Shown piece by piece: positions 56,040-64,000 of a stretch of DNA of 64,000 nucleotides (positions within the stretch are counted from its first letter, which is position 1; each line of letters starts with the position of its first letter). The DNA comes from Mongoliimonas terrestris (GTDB lineage: Bacteria; Pseudomonadota; Alphaproteobacteria; Rhizobiales; Pleomorphomonadaceae): NCBI RefSeq assembly GCF_001927285.1, contig NZ_MSIG01000008.1, positions 165,714 through 229,713 on the forward strand, in the 5' to 3' direction. Under the pieces are notes generated by a model that was not told the origin of the DNA, ran no database searches, and saw nothing but the letters and a program-made list of their open reading frames with translations. The position numbers and the translations under genes were made by a program.

Positions 56040-57749
56040 ATGACCTTCGTCGGCTGGCTCCAGATCGTGCTCGTCTTCGGCCTCGTCCTTGCCGCCGCCG
56101 CTCCGCTCGGGGCGTACATGGCCAAGGTCTACGCCGGCGAGCGCACAGTCCTCACGCCCGTCCTCGCCCCTGCCGAGCGACTGCTCTACCGCGCCGCCGG
56201 TGTCGATCCCGCCCGCGAACAGGGTTGGCTCGGCTACACGCTCGGCATGCTCGTCTTCAATGCCGCAGGTTTCGCGCTGCTCTTTTCGATCCTCCGGCTC
56301 CAGGACATCCTGCCGCTCAATCCGCAGGGGTTCGGTGCCGTCGCACCGGACCTTGCCTTCAATACGGCCGTCAGCTTCGTCACCAACACGAACTGGCAGA
56401 ACTACAGCGGCGAGAGCACACTCAGTCACTTCAGCCAGATGGCCGGATTGACGGTGCAGAACTTTCTCAGCGCGGCGACGGGCCTGGCCCTCGCCATCGC
56501 GTTCGTCAGGGCCTTCTCGCGCTCGGGCGCGACGACCGTGGGCCATGTATTCGCCGACATCACGCGGTCGACGCTCTACATCCTGCTTCCGCTCGCTCTC
56601 GTCACCGCCCTCGTTCAAGTGTCTCTCGGCACGCCTCAGACGCTGGACGGTTCCGTCGTCCTCACCACCCTGGAAGGCGGGCAGCAGACGCTTGCCATGG
56701 GGCCGGTCGCAAGCCAGATCGCCATCAAGCAGCTCGGCACCAACGGCGGCGGCTTCTTCAACGCCAACGCAGCGCATCCCTTCGAGAACCCCAACGCCCT
56801 CTCCAACATGCTGACCATCTGGCAGATGCTGGTGGTCTCCACGGCGCTGGTGTTCGCCTTCGGCCGTCTCGTCGGCGACAGGCGACAGGGTCGGGCCATC
56901 CTCGCCGTCACGGGCCTTCTGCTCGTCACGGCGGTCGGCCTCTGCTATCTGGCGGAAAGCGCCGGCACGCCGATGCTGGCCGCAGCCGGGCTCGATCCGG
57001 CCGGCGGCAACATGGAGGGCAAGGAGGTCCGGTTCGGGATTGCCATGTCCGCGCTGTTCGCGGCCGTGACGACCGGGCTCTCGGACGGCGCCGTCAACGC
57101 CATGCACGCGTCCTTCACGCCGCTCGGCGGCATGGTGCCGATGGTGCTCATTCAACTCGGGGAGATCCTGCCCGGCGGCGTCGGGTCCGGCCTCTACGGC
57201 ATGCTGGTGGTCGCGATTCTCGCCGTCTTCGTGGCGGGCCTGATGGTCGGCCGCACGCCGGAGTATCTCGGCAAGAAGATCGAGGCCAAGGAGGTCAAGA
57301 TGGCCATGCTCGCCATCCTGGTCCTGCCGACAGCGATCCTCGGCTTCTCGGCGGTTTCGGCAGTGATCCCGGCGGGGCTCGCCGGTCCCGGCAACGGGGG
57401 GCCGCACGGGTTGTCGGAAATTCTCTATGCCTACTCGTCGGCGGCCGGCAACAACGGCTCCGCCTTCGGATCACTCTCCGGCAACACGCCCTGGTACAAC
57501 ACCACCCTCGCCCTCGCGATGCTGCTCGGCCGCTTCGCCTTCATCGTGCCGGTGATGGCGATCGCCGGCTCGCTCGTCGCCAAGCCGAAGCTCGCCGCCT
57601 CGTCCGGCACCTTTCCGACGCACGGGCCGCTCTTCGTCGGCCTCCTGGTCGGCATCATCCTCATTCTCGGTGGTCTGCAGTTCTTCCCCGCTCTCGCCCT
57701 CGGCCCGATCGCCGAGCACGTGCAGATGCAGGCGGGCGCGCTGTACTGA
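56040..57749 (+). CDS. kdpA: Potassium-transporting ATPase KdpA subunit
   Basis: Channel-like potassium-binding subunit of the high-affinity KdpFABC pump. The product is 569 residues with about ten helices. Selectivity-filter loops are visible as [60 protein letters not shown] and [20 protein letters not shown]. The ATG at 56040 begins [20 protein letters not shown]. The kdpFABC-DE order follows. Identification is secure. Confidence 0.98.
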   Translation: MTFVGWLQIVLVFGLVLAAAAPLGAYMAKVYAGERTVLTPVLAPAERLLYRAAGVDPAREQGWLGYTLGMLVFNAAGFALLFSILRLQDILPLNPQGFGAVAPDLAFNTAVSFVTNTNWQNYSGESTLSHFSQMAGLTVQNFLSAATGLALAIAFVRAFSRSGATTVGHVFADITRSTLYILLPLALVTALVQVSLGTPQTLDGSVVLTTLEGGQQTLAMGPVASQIAIKQLGTNGGGFFNANAAHPFENPNALSNMLTIWQMLVVSTALVFAFGRLVGDRRQGRAILAVTGLLLVTAVGLCYLAESAGTPMLAAAGLDPAGGNMEGKEVRFGIAMSALFAAVTTGLSDGAVNAMHASFTPLGGMVPMVLIQLGEILPGGVGSGLYGMLVVAILAVFVAGLMVGRTPEYLGKKIEAKEVKMAMLAILVLPTAILGFSAVSAVIPAGLAGPGNGGPHGLSEILYAYSSAAGNNGSAFGSLSGNTPWYNTTLALAMLLGRFAFIVPVMAIAGSLVAKPKLAASSGTFPTHGPLFVGLLVGIILILGGLQFFPALALGPIAEHVQMQAGALY

Positions 57750-57772
57750 CCGCAAGCCGGAGTGCCTTCGAC

Positions 57773-59824
57773 ATGTCCACCAAAACCGTCGCGTCCGTCG
57801 CCTCCTCCGACTTGATCGGCCGGGCCGCCATCGATGCCTTCAAGAAGCTCAGCCCGAAGACGCTCGCGAAGAACCCGGTGATCTTCGTCACCGAGGTTGT
57901 CGCCGCCCTCGTCACCCTCCTGTTCGTCCGCGATCTGATGACAGGCAACCCGGTGCTCTTCATCGGGCAGATCACCGCCTGGCTGTGGTTCACCGTGCTC
58001 TTCGCCAACTTCGCCGAGGCGATTGCGGAAGGCCGCGGTCGCGCTCAGGCCGACAGTCTGCGCACGGCGCGCACCGACACGCTCGCCAAGCGCCTGCTCC
58101 GCGCGGACGACCGCACCCTCTGGAGCAAGGGTTCGGCGCTCGACCTGGCGGTCGGCGACCATGTGCTCGTCGAAGCCGGCGACCTCATCCCCGGCGACGG
58201 CGAGATCGTGGAAGGCATCGCCTCGGTGAACGAAGCGGCCGTGACCGGCGAGTCCGCGCCGGTCATCCGCGAGGCGGGCGGCGACCGGTCCGGCGTGACC
58301 GGCGGCACCACCGTGCTCTCCGACTGGATCGTCGTTCGCATCACCGCGGCGCCGGGCTCGTCCTTCCTGGACCGCATGATCGCCCTCGTCGAGGGCGCCG
58401 AGCGCCAGAAGACGCCGAACGAGATCGCACTGACCATCCTCCTCGTCGGCTTGACGCTCATCTTCATGATCGCCGTGGTGACCCTCTCGGGGCTTGCGGC
58501 CTATTCCGGGGCGGCCGTCTCCGTGCCGATCCTGGTCGCGCTCCTCGTCACGCTGATCCCGACCACGATCGGCGGCCTCCTTTCCGCCATCGGCATCGCC
58601 GGCATGGACCGGCTGATCCGATTCAACGTGATGGCCATGTCCGGCCGGGCGGTCGAGGCGGCGGGCGACGTGGATACCCTGCTTCTCGACAAGACGGGCA
58701 CGATCACCTTCGGCAACCGAATGGCGGCCGAGATCATCGCCATGCCCGGCGTGGCCGAGGCGGTGGCGGCCGAGGCGGCGCTGCTGGCAAGCCTTTCCGA
58801 CGACACGGCCGAGGGCAAGTCGATCGTCAAGCTCGTGGCCGAGCGCTACGGCGTCGCGACGCCGGGGACCCGGCCGGACGGCGCGGCGTTCATCGACTTC
58901 TCGGCGGCGACGCGGCTCTCCGGCGTCGACATCGGTGCGCGCCGCATCCGCAAGGGCGCGGTCGACGCCGTCCGCCGCTTCGTCGCAAAGGGCAGAGCGT
59001 CGGTCGCCGAGCAGCCGGCCTTTGCCCAGGCCGTCGAGCGGATCGCCCGGTCCGGCGGCACGCCGCTCGGCTTGGCGGAGGACGGGCGCCTTCTTGGCGT
59101 CATCCACCTCAAGGACGTGGTCAAGCCCGACATCAAGGCCCGCTTCGCCGAGCTTCGGCGCATGGGCATCCGCACCGTGATGGTGACCGGCGACAATCCG
59201 GTCACGGCGGCGGCCATCGCGTCGGAGGCCGGCGTCGACGACTTCATCGCGGAGGCCACGCCGCAGGACAAGCTCGCCTACATCCGTGCCGAACAGGCCA
59301 AGGGCCGGCTTGTCGCCATGTGCGGCGACGGCACCAACGACGCCCCCGCGCTCGCCCAGGCGGACGTCGGCGTCGCCATGCAGTCCGGCACGCAGGCCGC
59401 CCGCGAAGCCGGCAACATGGTCGACCTCGACTCGGACCCGACGAAGCTCATCGAGATCGTCGGGATCGGCAAGCAGCTCCTGATGACGCGGGGTTCGCTG
59501 ACGACCTTCTCGATCGCCAACGACGTCGCCAAGTACTTCGCCATCATCCCGGCGCTGTTCGTCACCGCCATCCCGGAACTCGGCGTCCTCAACGTCATGA
59601 GCCTGGCGACGCCGGAAAGCGCCATTCTCTCCGCGGTGATCTTCAACGCTCTGATCATCATCGGGTTGATCCCGCTGGCCCTCAGGGGCGTTCCCTACCG
59701 GGCTGTGGATGCCGCTTCTGTGTTGTCCCGCAATCTTGCGGTCTATGGCCTTGGCGGCCTGATCGTGCCCTTCGTCGGGATCAAGATCATCGACATGACC
59801 ATCGCCGCGCTCGGCCTCGCCTGA
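57773..59824 (+). CDS. kdpB: Potassium-transporting P-type ATPase KdpB subunit
   Basis: ATP-hydrolysing subunit of Kdp. The product is 683 residues. The phosphorylation motif is [20 protein letters not shown]. The actuator TGES is in [20 protein letters not shown]. The hinge is [20 protein letters not shown], and [20 protein letters not shown] is a KdpB-typical helix. The ATG at 57773 gives [20 protein letters not shown]. It lies 23 bases after kdpA and 12 before kdpC. Identification is secure. Confidence 0.98.
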   Translation: MSTKTVASVASSDLIGRAAIDAFKKLSPKTLAKNPVIFVTEVVAALVTLLFVRDLMTGNPVLFIGQITAWLWFTVLFANFAEAIAEGRGRAQADSLRTARTDTLAKRLLRADDRTLWSKGSALDLAVGDHVLVEAGDLIPGDGEIVEGIASVNEAAVTGESAPVIREAGGDRSGVTGGTTVLSDWIVVRITAAPGSSFLDRMIALVEGAERQKTPNEIALTILLVGLTLIFMIAVVTLSGLAAYSGAAVSVPILVALLVTLIPTTIGGLLSAIGIAGMDRLIRFNVMAMSGRAVEAAGDVDTLLLDKTGTITFGNRMAAEIIAMPGVAEAVAAEAALLASLSDDTAEGKSIVKLVAERYGVATPGTRPDGAAFIDFSAATRLSGVDIGARRIRKGAVDAVRRFVAKGRASVAEQPAFAQAVERIARSGGTPLGLAEDGRLLGVIHLKDVVKPDIKARFAELRRMGIRTVMVTGDNPVTAAAIASEAGVDDFIAEATPQDKLAYIRAEQAKGRLVAMCGDGTNDAPALAQADVGVAMQSGTQAAREAGNMVDLDSDPTKLIEIVGIGKQLLMTRGSLTTFSIANDVAKYFAIIPALFVTAIPELGVLNVMSLATPESAILSAVIFNALIIIGLIPLALRGVPYRAVDAASVLSRNLAVYGLGGLIVPFVGIKIIDMTIAALGLA

Positions 59825-59836
59825 AGGATCGAACCC

Positions 59837-60457
59837 ATGACAGTCTCACAGCGCATCGAAACGGCGGCGCAGACGGAAGGTCCCTCGACGCTCGCCGCGC
59901 AGGTGCGGCCCGCCGTCGTCCTCGTCGCCGCCTTCACCCTCCTCCTCGGCATCGCCTATCCGCTGGCCGTGACCGGGATCGCGCAGGCCGTGTTTCCCGC
60001 CGCGGCGAATGGCAGTCTCGTCACACGGGACGGCGCGGTGATCGGATCCGCCCTGGTCGGGCAGACCTTCACGGGTCCGGGATACGTCCACCCGCGTCCG
60101 TCTGCCGCCGGAGCCGGTTACGACGGCCTCGCCTCGTCGGGTTCGAACCTTGCCCCGACGGCGCGGACGCTCGCCGACCGCATCACGGCGGACGTGGGCA
60201 CCCTCCGGTCGGGCGGCATCACGGGCCTCATTCCGGCGGACGCCGTCACCACGTCCGGCAGCGGCCTCGATCCGCACATCTCGCCCGACACCGCGCTCCT
60301 CCAGGTGCCGCGGATCGCAAAGGCCCGCCGCCTGCCGGAGGCCGAAGTGCGGGCCGTCGTGCTCGGCTCCGTCGAGGGGCGCCTCTTCGGCCTGATCGGC
60401 GAGCCGCGGGTGAATGTGCTCGCCCTCAACGCCGCCCTCGACGACCTGAAACCCTGA
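59837..60457 (+). CDS. kdpC: Potassium-transporting ATPase KdpC subunit
   Basis: Periplasmic-facing chaperone-like subunit of Kdp. The product is 206 residues with one N-terminal helix (VVLVAAFTLLLGIAYPLAVT). Typical KdpC segments are VGQTFTGPGYVHPRPSAAGA, GYDGLASSGSNLAPTARTL and SGLDPHISPDTALLQVPRIA. The ATG at 59837 has AAGGATCGAACCC upstream. It ends three bases before kdpD. Identification is secure. Confidence 0.97.
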   Translation: MTVSQRIETAAQTEGPSTLAAQVRPAVVLVAAFTLLLGIAYPLAVTGIAQAVFPAAANGSLVTRDGAVIGSALVGQTFTGPGYVHPRPSAAGAGYDGLASSGSNLAPTARTLADRITADVGTLRSGGITGLIPADAVTTSGSGLDPHISPDTALLQVPRIAKARRLPEAEVRAVVLGSVEGRLFGLIGEPRVNVLALNAALDDLKP

Positions 60458-60460
60458 CCG

Positions 60461-63134
60461 ATGGCCGCCTCGATGCCGCCCCGCGCCTCGCCCGATGCCC
60501 TGCTCGCCCTCGCCGGACGGGAGGGGCGGGGAAAGCTTCGTGTGTTCCTCGGGGCGGCCCCAGGGGTCGGCAAGACCTTCGCCATGCTGCAGGCGGCGCG
60601 GGCCGCGGTCGAAGGCGGGGCGGAGGTGGTGGTCGGCCTTGTGGAGACCCACGGCCGCCGGGAGACCGAGGCCCTCCTTCGCGGGCTGGAGGTGATGCCG
60701 CGGGCTCAGATCGCCTATCGCGGGCGTCTCGTCCCGGAGTTCGACGTGGACGCGGCTTTGGCAAGGAAGCCAGCGCTGCTGCTCGTCGACGAATACGCGC
60801 ACTCCAACGTCCCCGGCTCGCGCCACCCGAAGCGCTGGCAGGACGTCAGGGAACTGCTCGACGCGGGTCTCGACGTCTGGACCACGCTCAACGTCCAGCA
60901 TCTGGAAAGCCTCAACGACGTGGTCCAGAGGATTTCCGGCGTCCGCGTCCGCGAGACCGTCCCGGATAGCGCGCTCGAGGAGGCCGACGACATCGTCCTC
61001 GTCGATCTGCCGCCGGACGAGCTCCTGAAGCGGCTCGCCGACGGCAAGGTCTATGTGGAGGACACCGCGGCGCGGGCGGTGCAGAACTTCTTCAAGCCAT
61101 CCAACCTGACGGCGCTCCGCGAACTCGCGCTCCGCCGCGTGGCCGCCCGCGTCGACAGCGATCTCGTGGAGCGGATGAAAGGCGGCGCCATCGAGGGGCC
61201 TTGGGCGGCTGGCGAGCGGATCCTCGTCTGCGTCGGGTCCGACGCGGCCGCGGCGCGCGTGGTCCGCCACGCCAAGCGACTCGCCGACCTGATGGACGCC
61301 TCCTGGTTCGCGGTCGCCGTCGAACGTCCGGGGTCGGATCTCGATTCCGCTGCCCGGTCGAGGCGGGATGCCGCCCTGCGGCTCGCCGAGCGTCTCGGCG
61401 CGGAAACCCGATTGGTTGTCGCAACGGATCTCGTCGAGGAGATCCTGCGCGTCGCCCGCTTCGAGAACGTGACGCAGATCGTGGTCGGCCGCGCCCGCCG
61501 GAAGCCTTTTGCACGTTGGTTCCGCGCGGCGGTGTCCGAAGCGCTCGTCCATGCGGCCGACGGGATCGCCGTCCACGTGGTGACGTCGGACCGCGGGCAG
61601 GATGCGCGGCCGTCCTGGCGCGACCGGCTGCCGGATCCGGGTCCGCTCCGCGGCTACCTGGAGGCGACGCTTGGCGTGGCGCTCGCCGTCGGGATCGGCC
61701 ACGGGCTGACCCAGGTGGTCGCTCTGCCCAACATCTCGATGCTGTTCCTGACGGCCGTCCTTGTGCCGGCCGTCCGGTCCGGTGTCTGGCCCGCCATCTA
61801 TGCCTCCGTATTGTCCTTTCTCACCTACAACTTCTTCTTCATCGACCCGCTCTACACGTTCACCATCGCGCGCCCGCACGAACTCCTGGCACTTGCCATC
61901 TTCCTCCTGATCGCCGTCGTGACCTCGGCGGTCGCGGGACGGGCCCGCGAGCAGGCCCGCGCGGCGATCCACCGCGTCCGGGCGACGCGCCGGCTCTACG
62001 AGTTCACCCGCAAGCTCTCCGCGCTGCCTGCAGCCGATGCCGTGGCCGAGGCGGCGGCCTCCGAGATTCACGCGATCGTCGGCCGCAGCACCGTGCTTCT
62101 GCGCGAGGAACCGGGCGGGCTCGCGATCGCCGCCGCCTGGCCGCCCGAGGACAGGCTGGATACCTCGTCGATGATGGCGGCCCGCTGGGCCTTCGAGCGC
62201 AAGGAAGTGGCCGGCGCGGACACCGGAACCCTGCCGAACGTGCCCTGGCTTTTCCTGCCGCTGCGCCGGGCGCGGCCCGATCGGCGTCGTGGGCGTGGAG
62301 GACGCGCCGGACGGCGTGGCGCTCGATCCCGAACGGCGCTCGCTCCTCGACAGCCTCGTCGAGCAGACCGCCGTCGCTCTCGACCGCGCCACGCTCGCCG
62401 GCGAGATCGAGGCGACCCGGATGGCGGCGGAGACGGAGCGGGTCCGCAACATCCTGCTCGCCTCCATCAGTCACGACTTCCGAACCCCGCTCGCGTCCGT
62501 GCTCGGCGCGGCGACGAGCCTGACGGAGCTCGGCGACAGGCTGGCGCCATACCAGCGCGCCGATCTGCTCGACTCCATCCGGCAGGAGGCGGAGCATCTC
62601 GACACCATGGTGCGCAACCTGCTCGCGATGACGCGGCTGGAGGCGGGGGCGCTGGAGATCCGGATGGACTGGACGGATGTCGGTGAGATCTTGGAGCGGG
62701 TCGCGGCGGCGACCCGGCGGCGTGGAGCGACGCAGGCGATCACCGTGACGACCACGCCGGACCTTCCGCTCGCCTTCGCCGATCCCATCCTCCTTGAACA
62801 GGCCCTCGGCAACATCCTCGGCAACGCCGTGCGCTACGCTGGTCCCGTGGCGACGATCGCCATCGCGGCGGCGGCCGACGACCGGGCCTTGAGACTCACC
62901 ATCGAGGACGATGGACCGGGCATCGATCCCGGCTTGCTGCCGTTCCTCTTCGAGAAATTCGTCCGTGCCGCGTCCGACCGCGGAGACGGCGGCGAGGGCT
63001 CGGGCCTCGGCCTCGCGATCGCCAAGGGCATCGGCGAAGCCCACGGTGGTTCCGTGCGCGCCGAAAGCCCGGTCGCGGACGGCCGCGGCGCGCGTTTCAC
63101 CCTTTTCCTTCCCCGGCCGAGGGCCGAGCCATGA
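60461..63134 (+). pseudogene. kdpD: Sensor kinase KdpD, interrupted by a frameshift
   Basis: The region encodes a full KdpD (about 890 residues) only if one base is skipped near 62262-62275. Frame 1 carries the KdpD sensor (Walker A GAAPGVGKT at 31-39, LLLVDEYAHSNVPGSRHPKR), the USP-like domain, four helices (SVLSFLTYNFFFIDPLYTF) and part of the GAF domain up to VPWLFLPLR. Frame 2 resumes with GRGPIGVVGVEDAPDG, then HisKA (LASISHDFRTPLASVLGAAT) and the ATPase domain (EGSGLGLAIAKGIGEAHGGS). Frame 1 alone reads on out of frame to 62686. The gap needs one extra base removed or two restored. This is either a true mutation or a sequencing error. The stop overlaps the kdpE start. Confidence 0.9.
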
Positions 63135-63811
63135 CCACCGTCCTCCTCGTCGACGACGAACCGGCGATCCACCGCTTCCTGTGCCCGTCCCTTTCGGCGG
63201 AAGGATATGTCGTTGCGTCGGCCAAGGACGGGCGCGAGGCGCTGTCGCTCGCCGCCGGTCAGGCGCCGGACGTGGTCATTCTGGACCTCGGGCTGCCCGA
63301 CATCGACGGCAAGGTCGTGCTGCAGCGCCTCCGCGCCTGGAGCGACGTTCCCGTCGTGATTCTCTCCGCACGCGATCGGGAGGCCGAGAAGATCGAGGCG
63401 CTGGACCTTGGCGCCGACGATTTCGTCAACAAGCCCTTCGGCGTCGGGGAACTGCTCGCGCGCGTGAGGGCCGCGCTTCGCAAGCATCGTCCCGGCCGCG
63501 CGGCTCCTTCGGTGATCGGCGTCGGTCGGTGCAGGATCGATCTTGCCGCCCATCGGGTGACGCAGGACGGCGAGGAGATCCGCCTGACCCGCCGGGAGTT
63601 CGACCTCCTCGCCCTCCTCGCCCGGAATGCCGGCACGGTGCTGACCCATCGTCAACTCCTGACGGCCGTCTGGGGTCCCTCGCATGCCGGGGACACCCAG
63701 TATCTGCGGGTCTACGTCGGGCAGATCCGCCAGAAGCTCGGGGCGACGGAGGAGCATCCGGTCATCGTCACCGAACCGGGCATCGGGTATCGGCTCGCCG
63801 ATATGGAGTGA
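63131..63811 (+). CDS. kdpE: Response regulator KdpE
   Basis: OmpR-family regulator of kdp. The product is 226 residues. The receiver domain starts MTTVLLVDDEPAIHRFLCPS, with Asp 52 in VVILDLGLPDIDGKV, and KPFGVGELLARVRAAL at its end. The winged helix has LTRREFDLLALLARNAGTVL, GDTQYLRVYVGQIRQKL and TEPGIGYRLADME. The ATG overlaps the kdpD stop (ATGA). If kdpD is really broken, KdpE would lack its kinase. Identification is secure. Confidence 0.96.
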   Translation: MTTVLLVDDEPAIHRFLCPSLSAEGYVVASAKDGREALSLAAGQAPDVVILDLGLPDIDGKVVLQRLRAWSDVPVVILSARDREAEKIEALDLGADDFVNKPFGVGELLARVRAALRKHRPGRAAPSVIGVGRCRIDLAAHRVTQDGEEIRLTRREFDLLALLARNAGTVLTHRQLLTAVWGPSHAGDTQYLRVYVGQIRQKLGATEEHPVIVTEPGIGYRLADME

Positions 63812-63932
63812 GATCCGGACGGAGCGCTGTTGATCGAGCCGAGATGGCGGCTGAAACACGATGCCGGCGCGCCAGAGGGTCGGTTCGGTTCGGCTCTCGT
63901 GAAGTCAGCGGCGCGATCGCTGAACGCTCTGA

Positions 63933-63960
63933 CAGCTCAAGCCGTGTCAGCTCAAGCCGT
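63933..63960. repeat. 15-bp-period tandem duplication at the end of the etfA-like frame
   Basis: CAGCTCAAGCCGT occurs twice, at 63933 and 63948, with a 15-base period. The second copy contains the last codons and the stop of the leftward frame at 63947-64000. This looks like a small slippage duplication. One copy lies just outside the gene. Confidence 0.55.
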
Positions 63961-64000
63961 TCACGAGCTCCGGTACGACGTCGAAGAGGTCGCCGACAAG
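63947..64000 (-). CDS. Probable electron transfer flavoprotein alpha subunit, last 17 codons (partial)
   Basis: A leftward frame entering at the right edge encodes LVGDLFDVVPELVNGLS followed by TGA. That ending resembles the C-terminus of EtfA proteins (ADY-x-LVGDLFEVVPEL-type), the FAD-binding ETF subunit that feeds electrons from acyl-CoA dehydrogenases to the quinone pool. Only 17 residues are visible, so the call is tentative. It is convergent with kdpE. Confidence 0.5.
   Translation of the reverse strand, partial: LVGDLFDVVPELVNGLS

Noticed and set aside
62260..62290. Programmed frameshifting as an explanation of the kdpD break
   Set aside because: No slippery heptamer, internal Shine-Dalgarno or stimulatory hairpin is evident, and KdpD is not known to use recoding. 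A mutation or read error is simpler.
59846..62467. An 873-codon minus-strand open frame opposite kdpC and kdpD
   Set aside because: It is a shadow of kdpC-kdpD. The sense-strand KdpD motifs are clear apart from the frameshift.

Overview
This window is about 68% GC, densely coded on both strands, and reads as a chromosomal segment of an alphaproteobacterium of the Hyphomicrobiales (Rhizobiales) type. The evidence is the combination of Irr with the order irr-fabA-fabB-fabI, a ChvG/ChvI kinase-regulator pair followed by a short HprK, a mannose-type EIIA and HPr, ActS/ActR (RegB/RegA type), an Omp19-like lipoprotein, MmcB, MbfA, and a mesaconyl-CoA hydratase of the ethylmalonyl-CoA pathway. I cannot name the genus. 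Nothing looks like a prophage, CRISPR array or large island. It is mostly core chromosome with small accessory insertions.

Layout. 1-6.1 kb: a leftward TCA-cycle operon mdh-sucC-sucD-sucA, with sucA running off the left edge. 6.4-13.8 kb: a glycosyltransferase-like gene, zapE, an Omp19-like lipoprotein, a small membrane protein, msrA, the iron exporter mbfA with an Irr-type operator, a flavin reductase, a degenerate histidine phosphatase and an SDR protein. 13.9-18.7 kb: hslVU, a vapBC toxin-antitoxin pair, moeB, and a LysE exporter divergent from an Lrp-type regulator. 18.7-24.3 kb: a 2-hydroxyacid dehydrogenase, an SH3 protein, irr and fabA-fabB-fabI. 24.3-27.3 kb: a DUF1624 membrane protein with a cysteine-rich tail, an alpha/beta hydrolase, mmcB and a cluster of palindromes. 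27.3-37.9 kb: chvI-chvG-hprK-EIIA-HPr, a MATE pump, hugZ, pckA and actS-actR. 38-49.6 kb: phaZ, ynfA, two small genes, a class A PBP, polA, an acyltransferase and mch. 49.9-53.5 kb: sdhCDAB. 53.8-64 kb: a MAPEG protein, a degenerate low-Mr phosphatase, tRNA-Ser(GGA), an IS481-type transposase remnant, the kdp operon with a frameshifted kdpD, and the last codons of a probable etfA.

How it fits together. Central carbon flow dominates: sdh, mdh and suc for the TCA cycle, pckA for gluconeogenesis, and phaZ and mch for use of stored PHB and C2 units. This sits beside the regulators known in rhizobia to sense envelope or acid stress (ChvGI), nitrogen/phosphate-carbon status (PTS-Ntr) and redox (ActSR). 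Iron control is represented by irr, its probable target mbfA, and hugZ.

Most interesting points: a perfect 22-bp palindrome upstream of sdhC that recurs in part just upstream of mdh; a 27-codon membrane microprotein with a strong ribosome-binding site ahead of kdpF; two inverted copies of a C/G-rich palindromic repeat inside the coding sequence of polA; a PhaZ depolymerase carrying a helix-hairpin-helix-like tail; and a frameshift in kdpD. I found no wholly new multi-gene system that I could defend.
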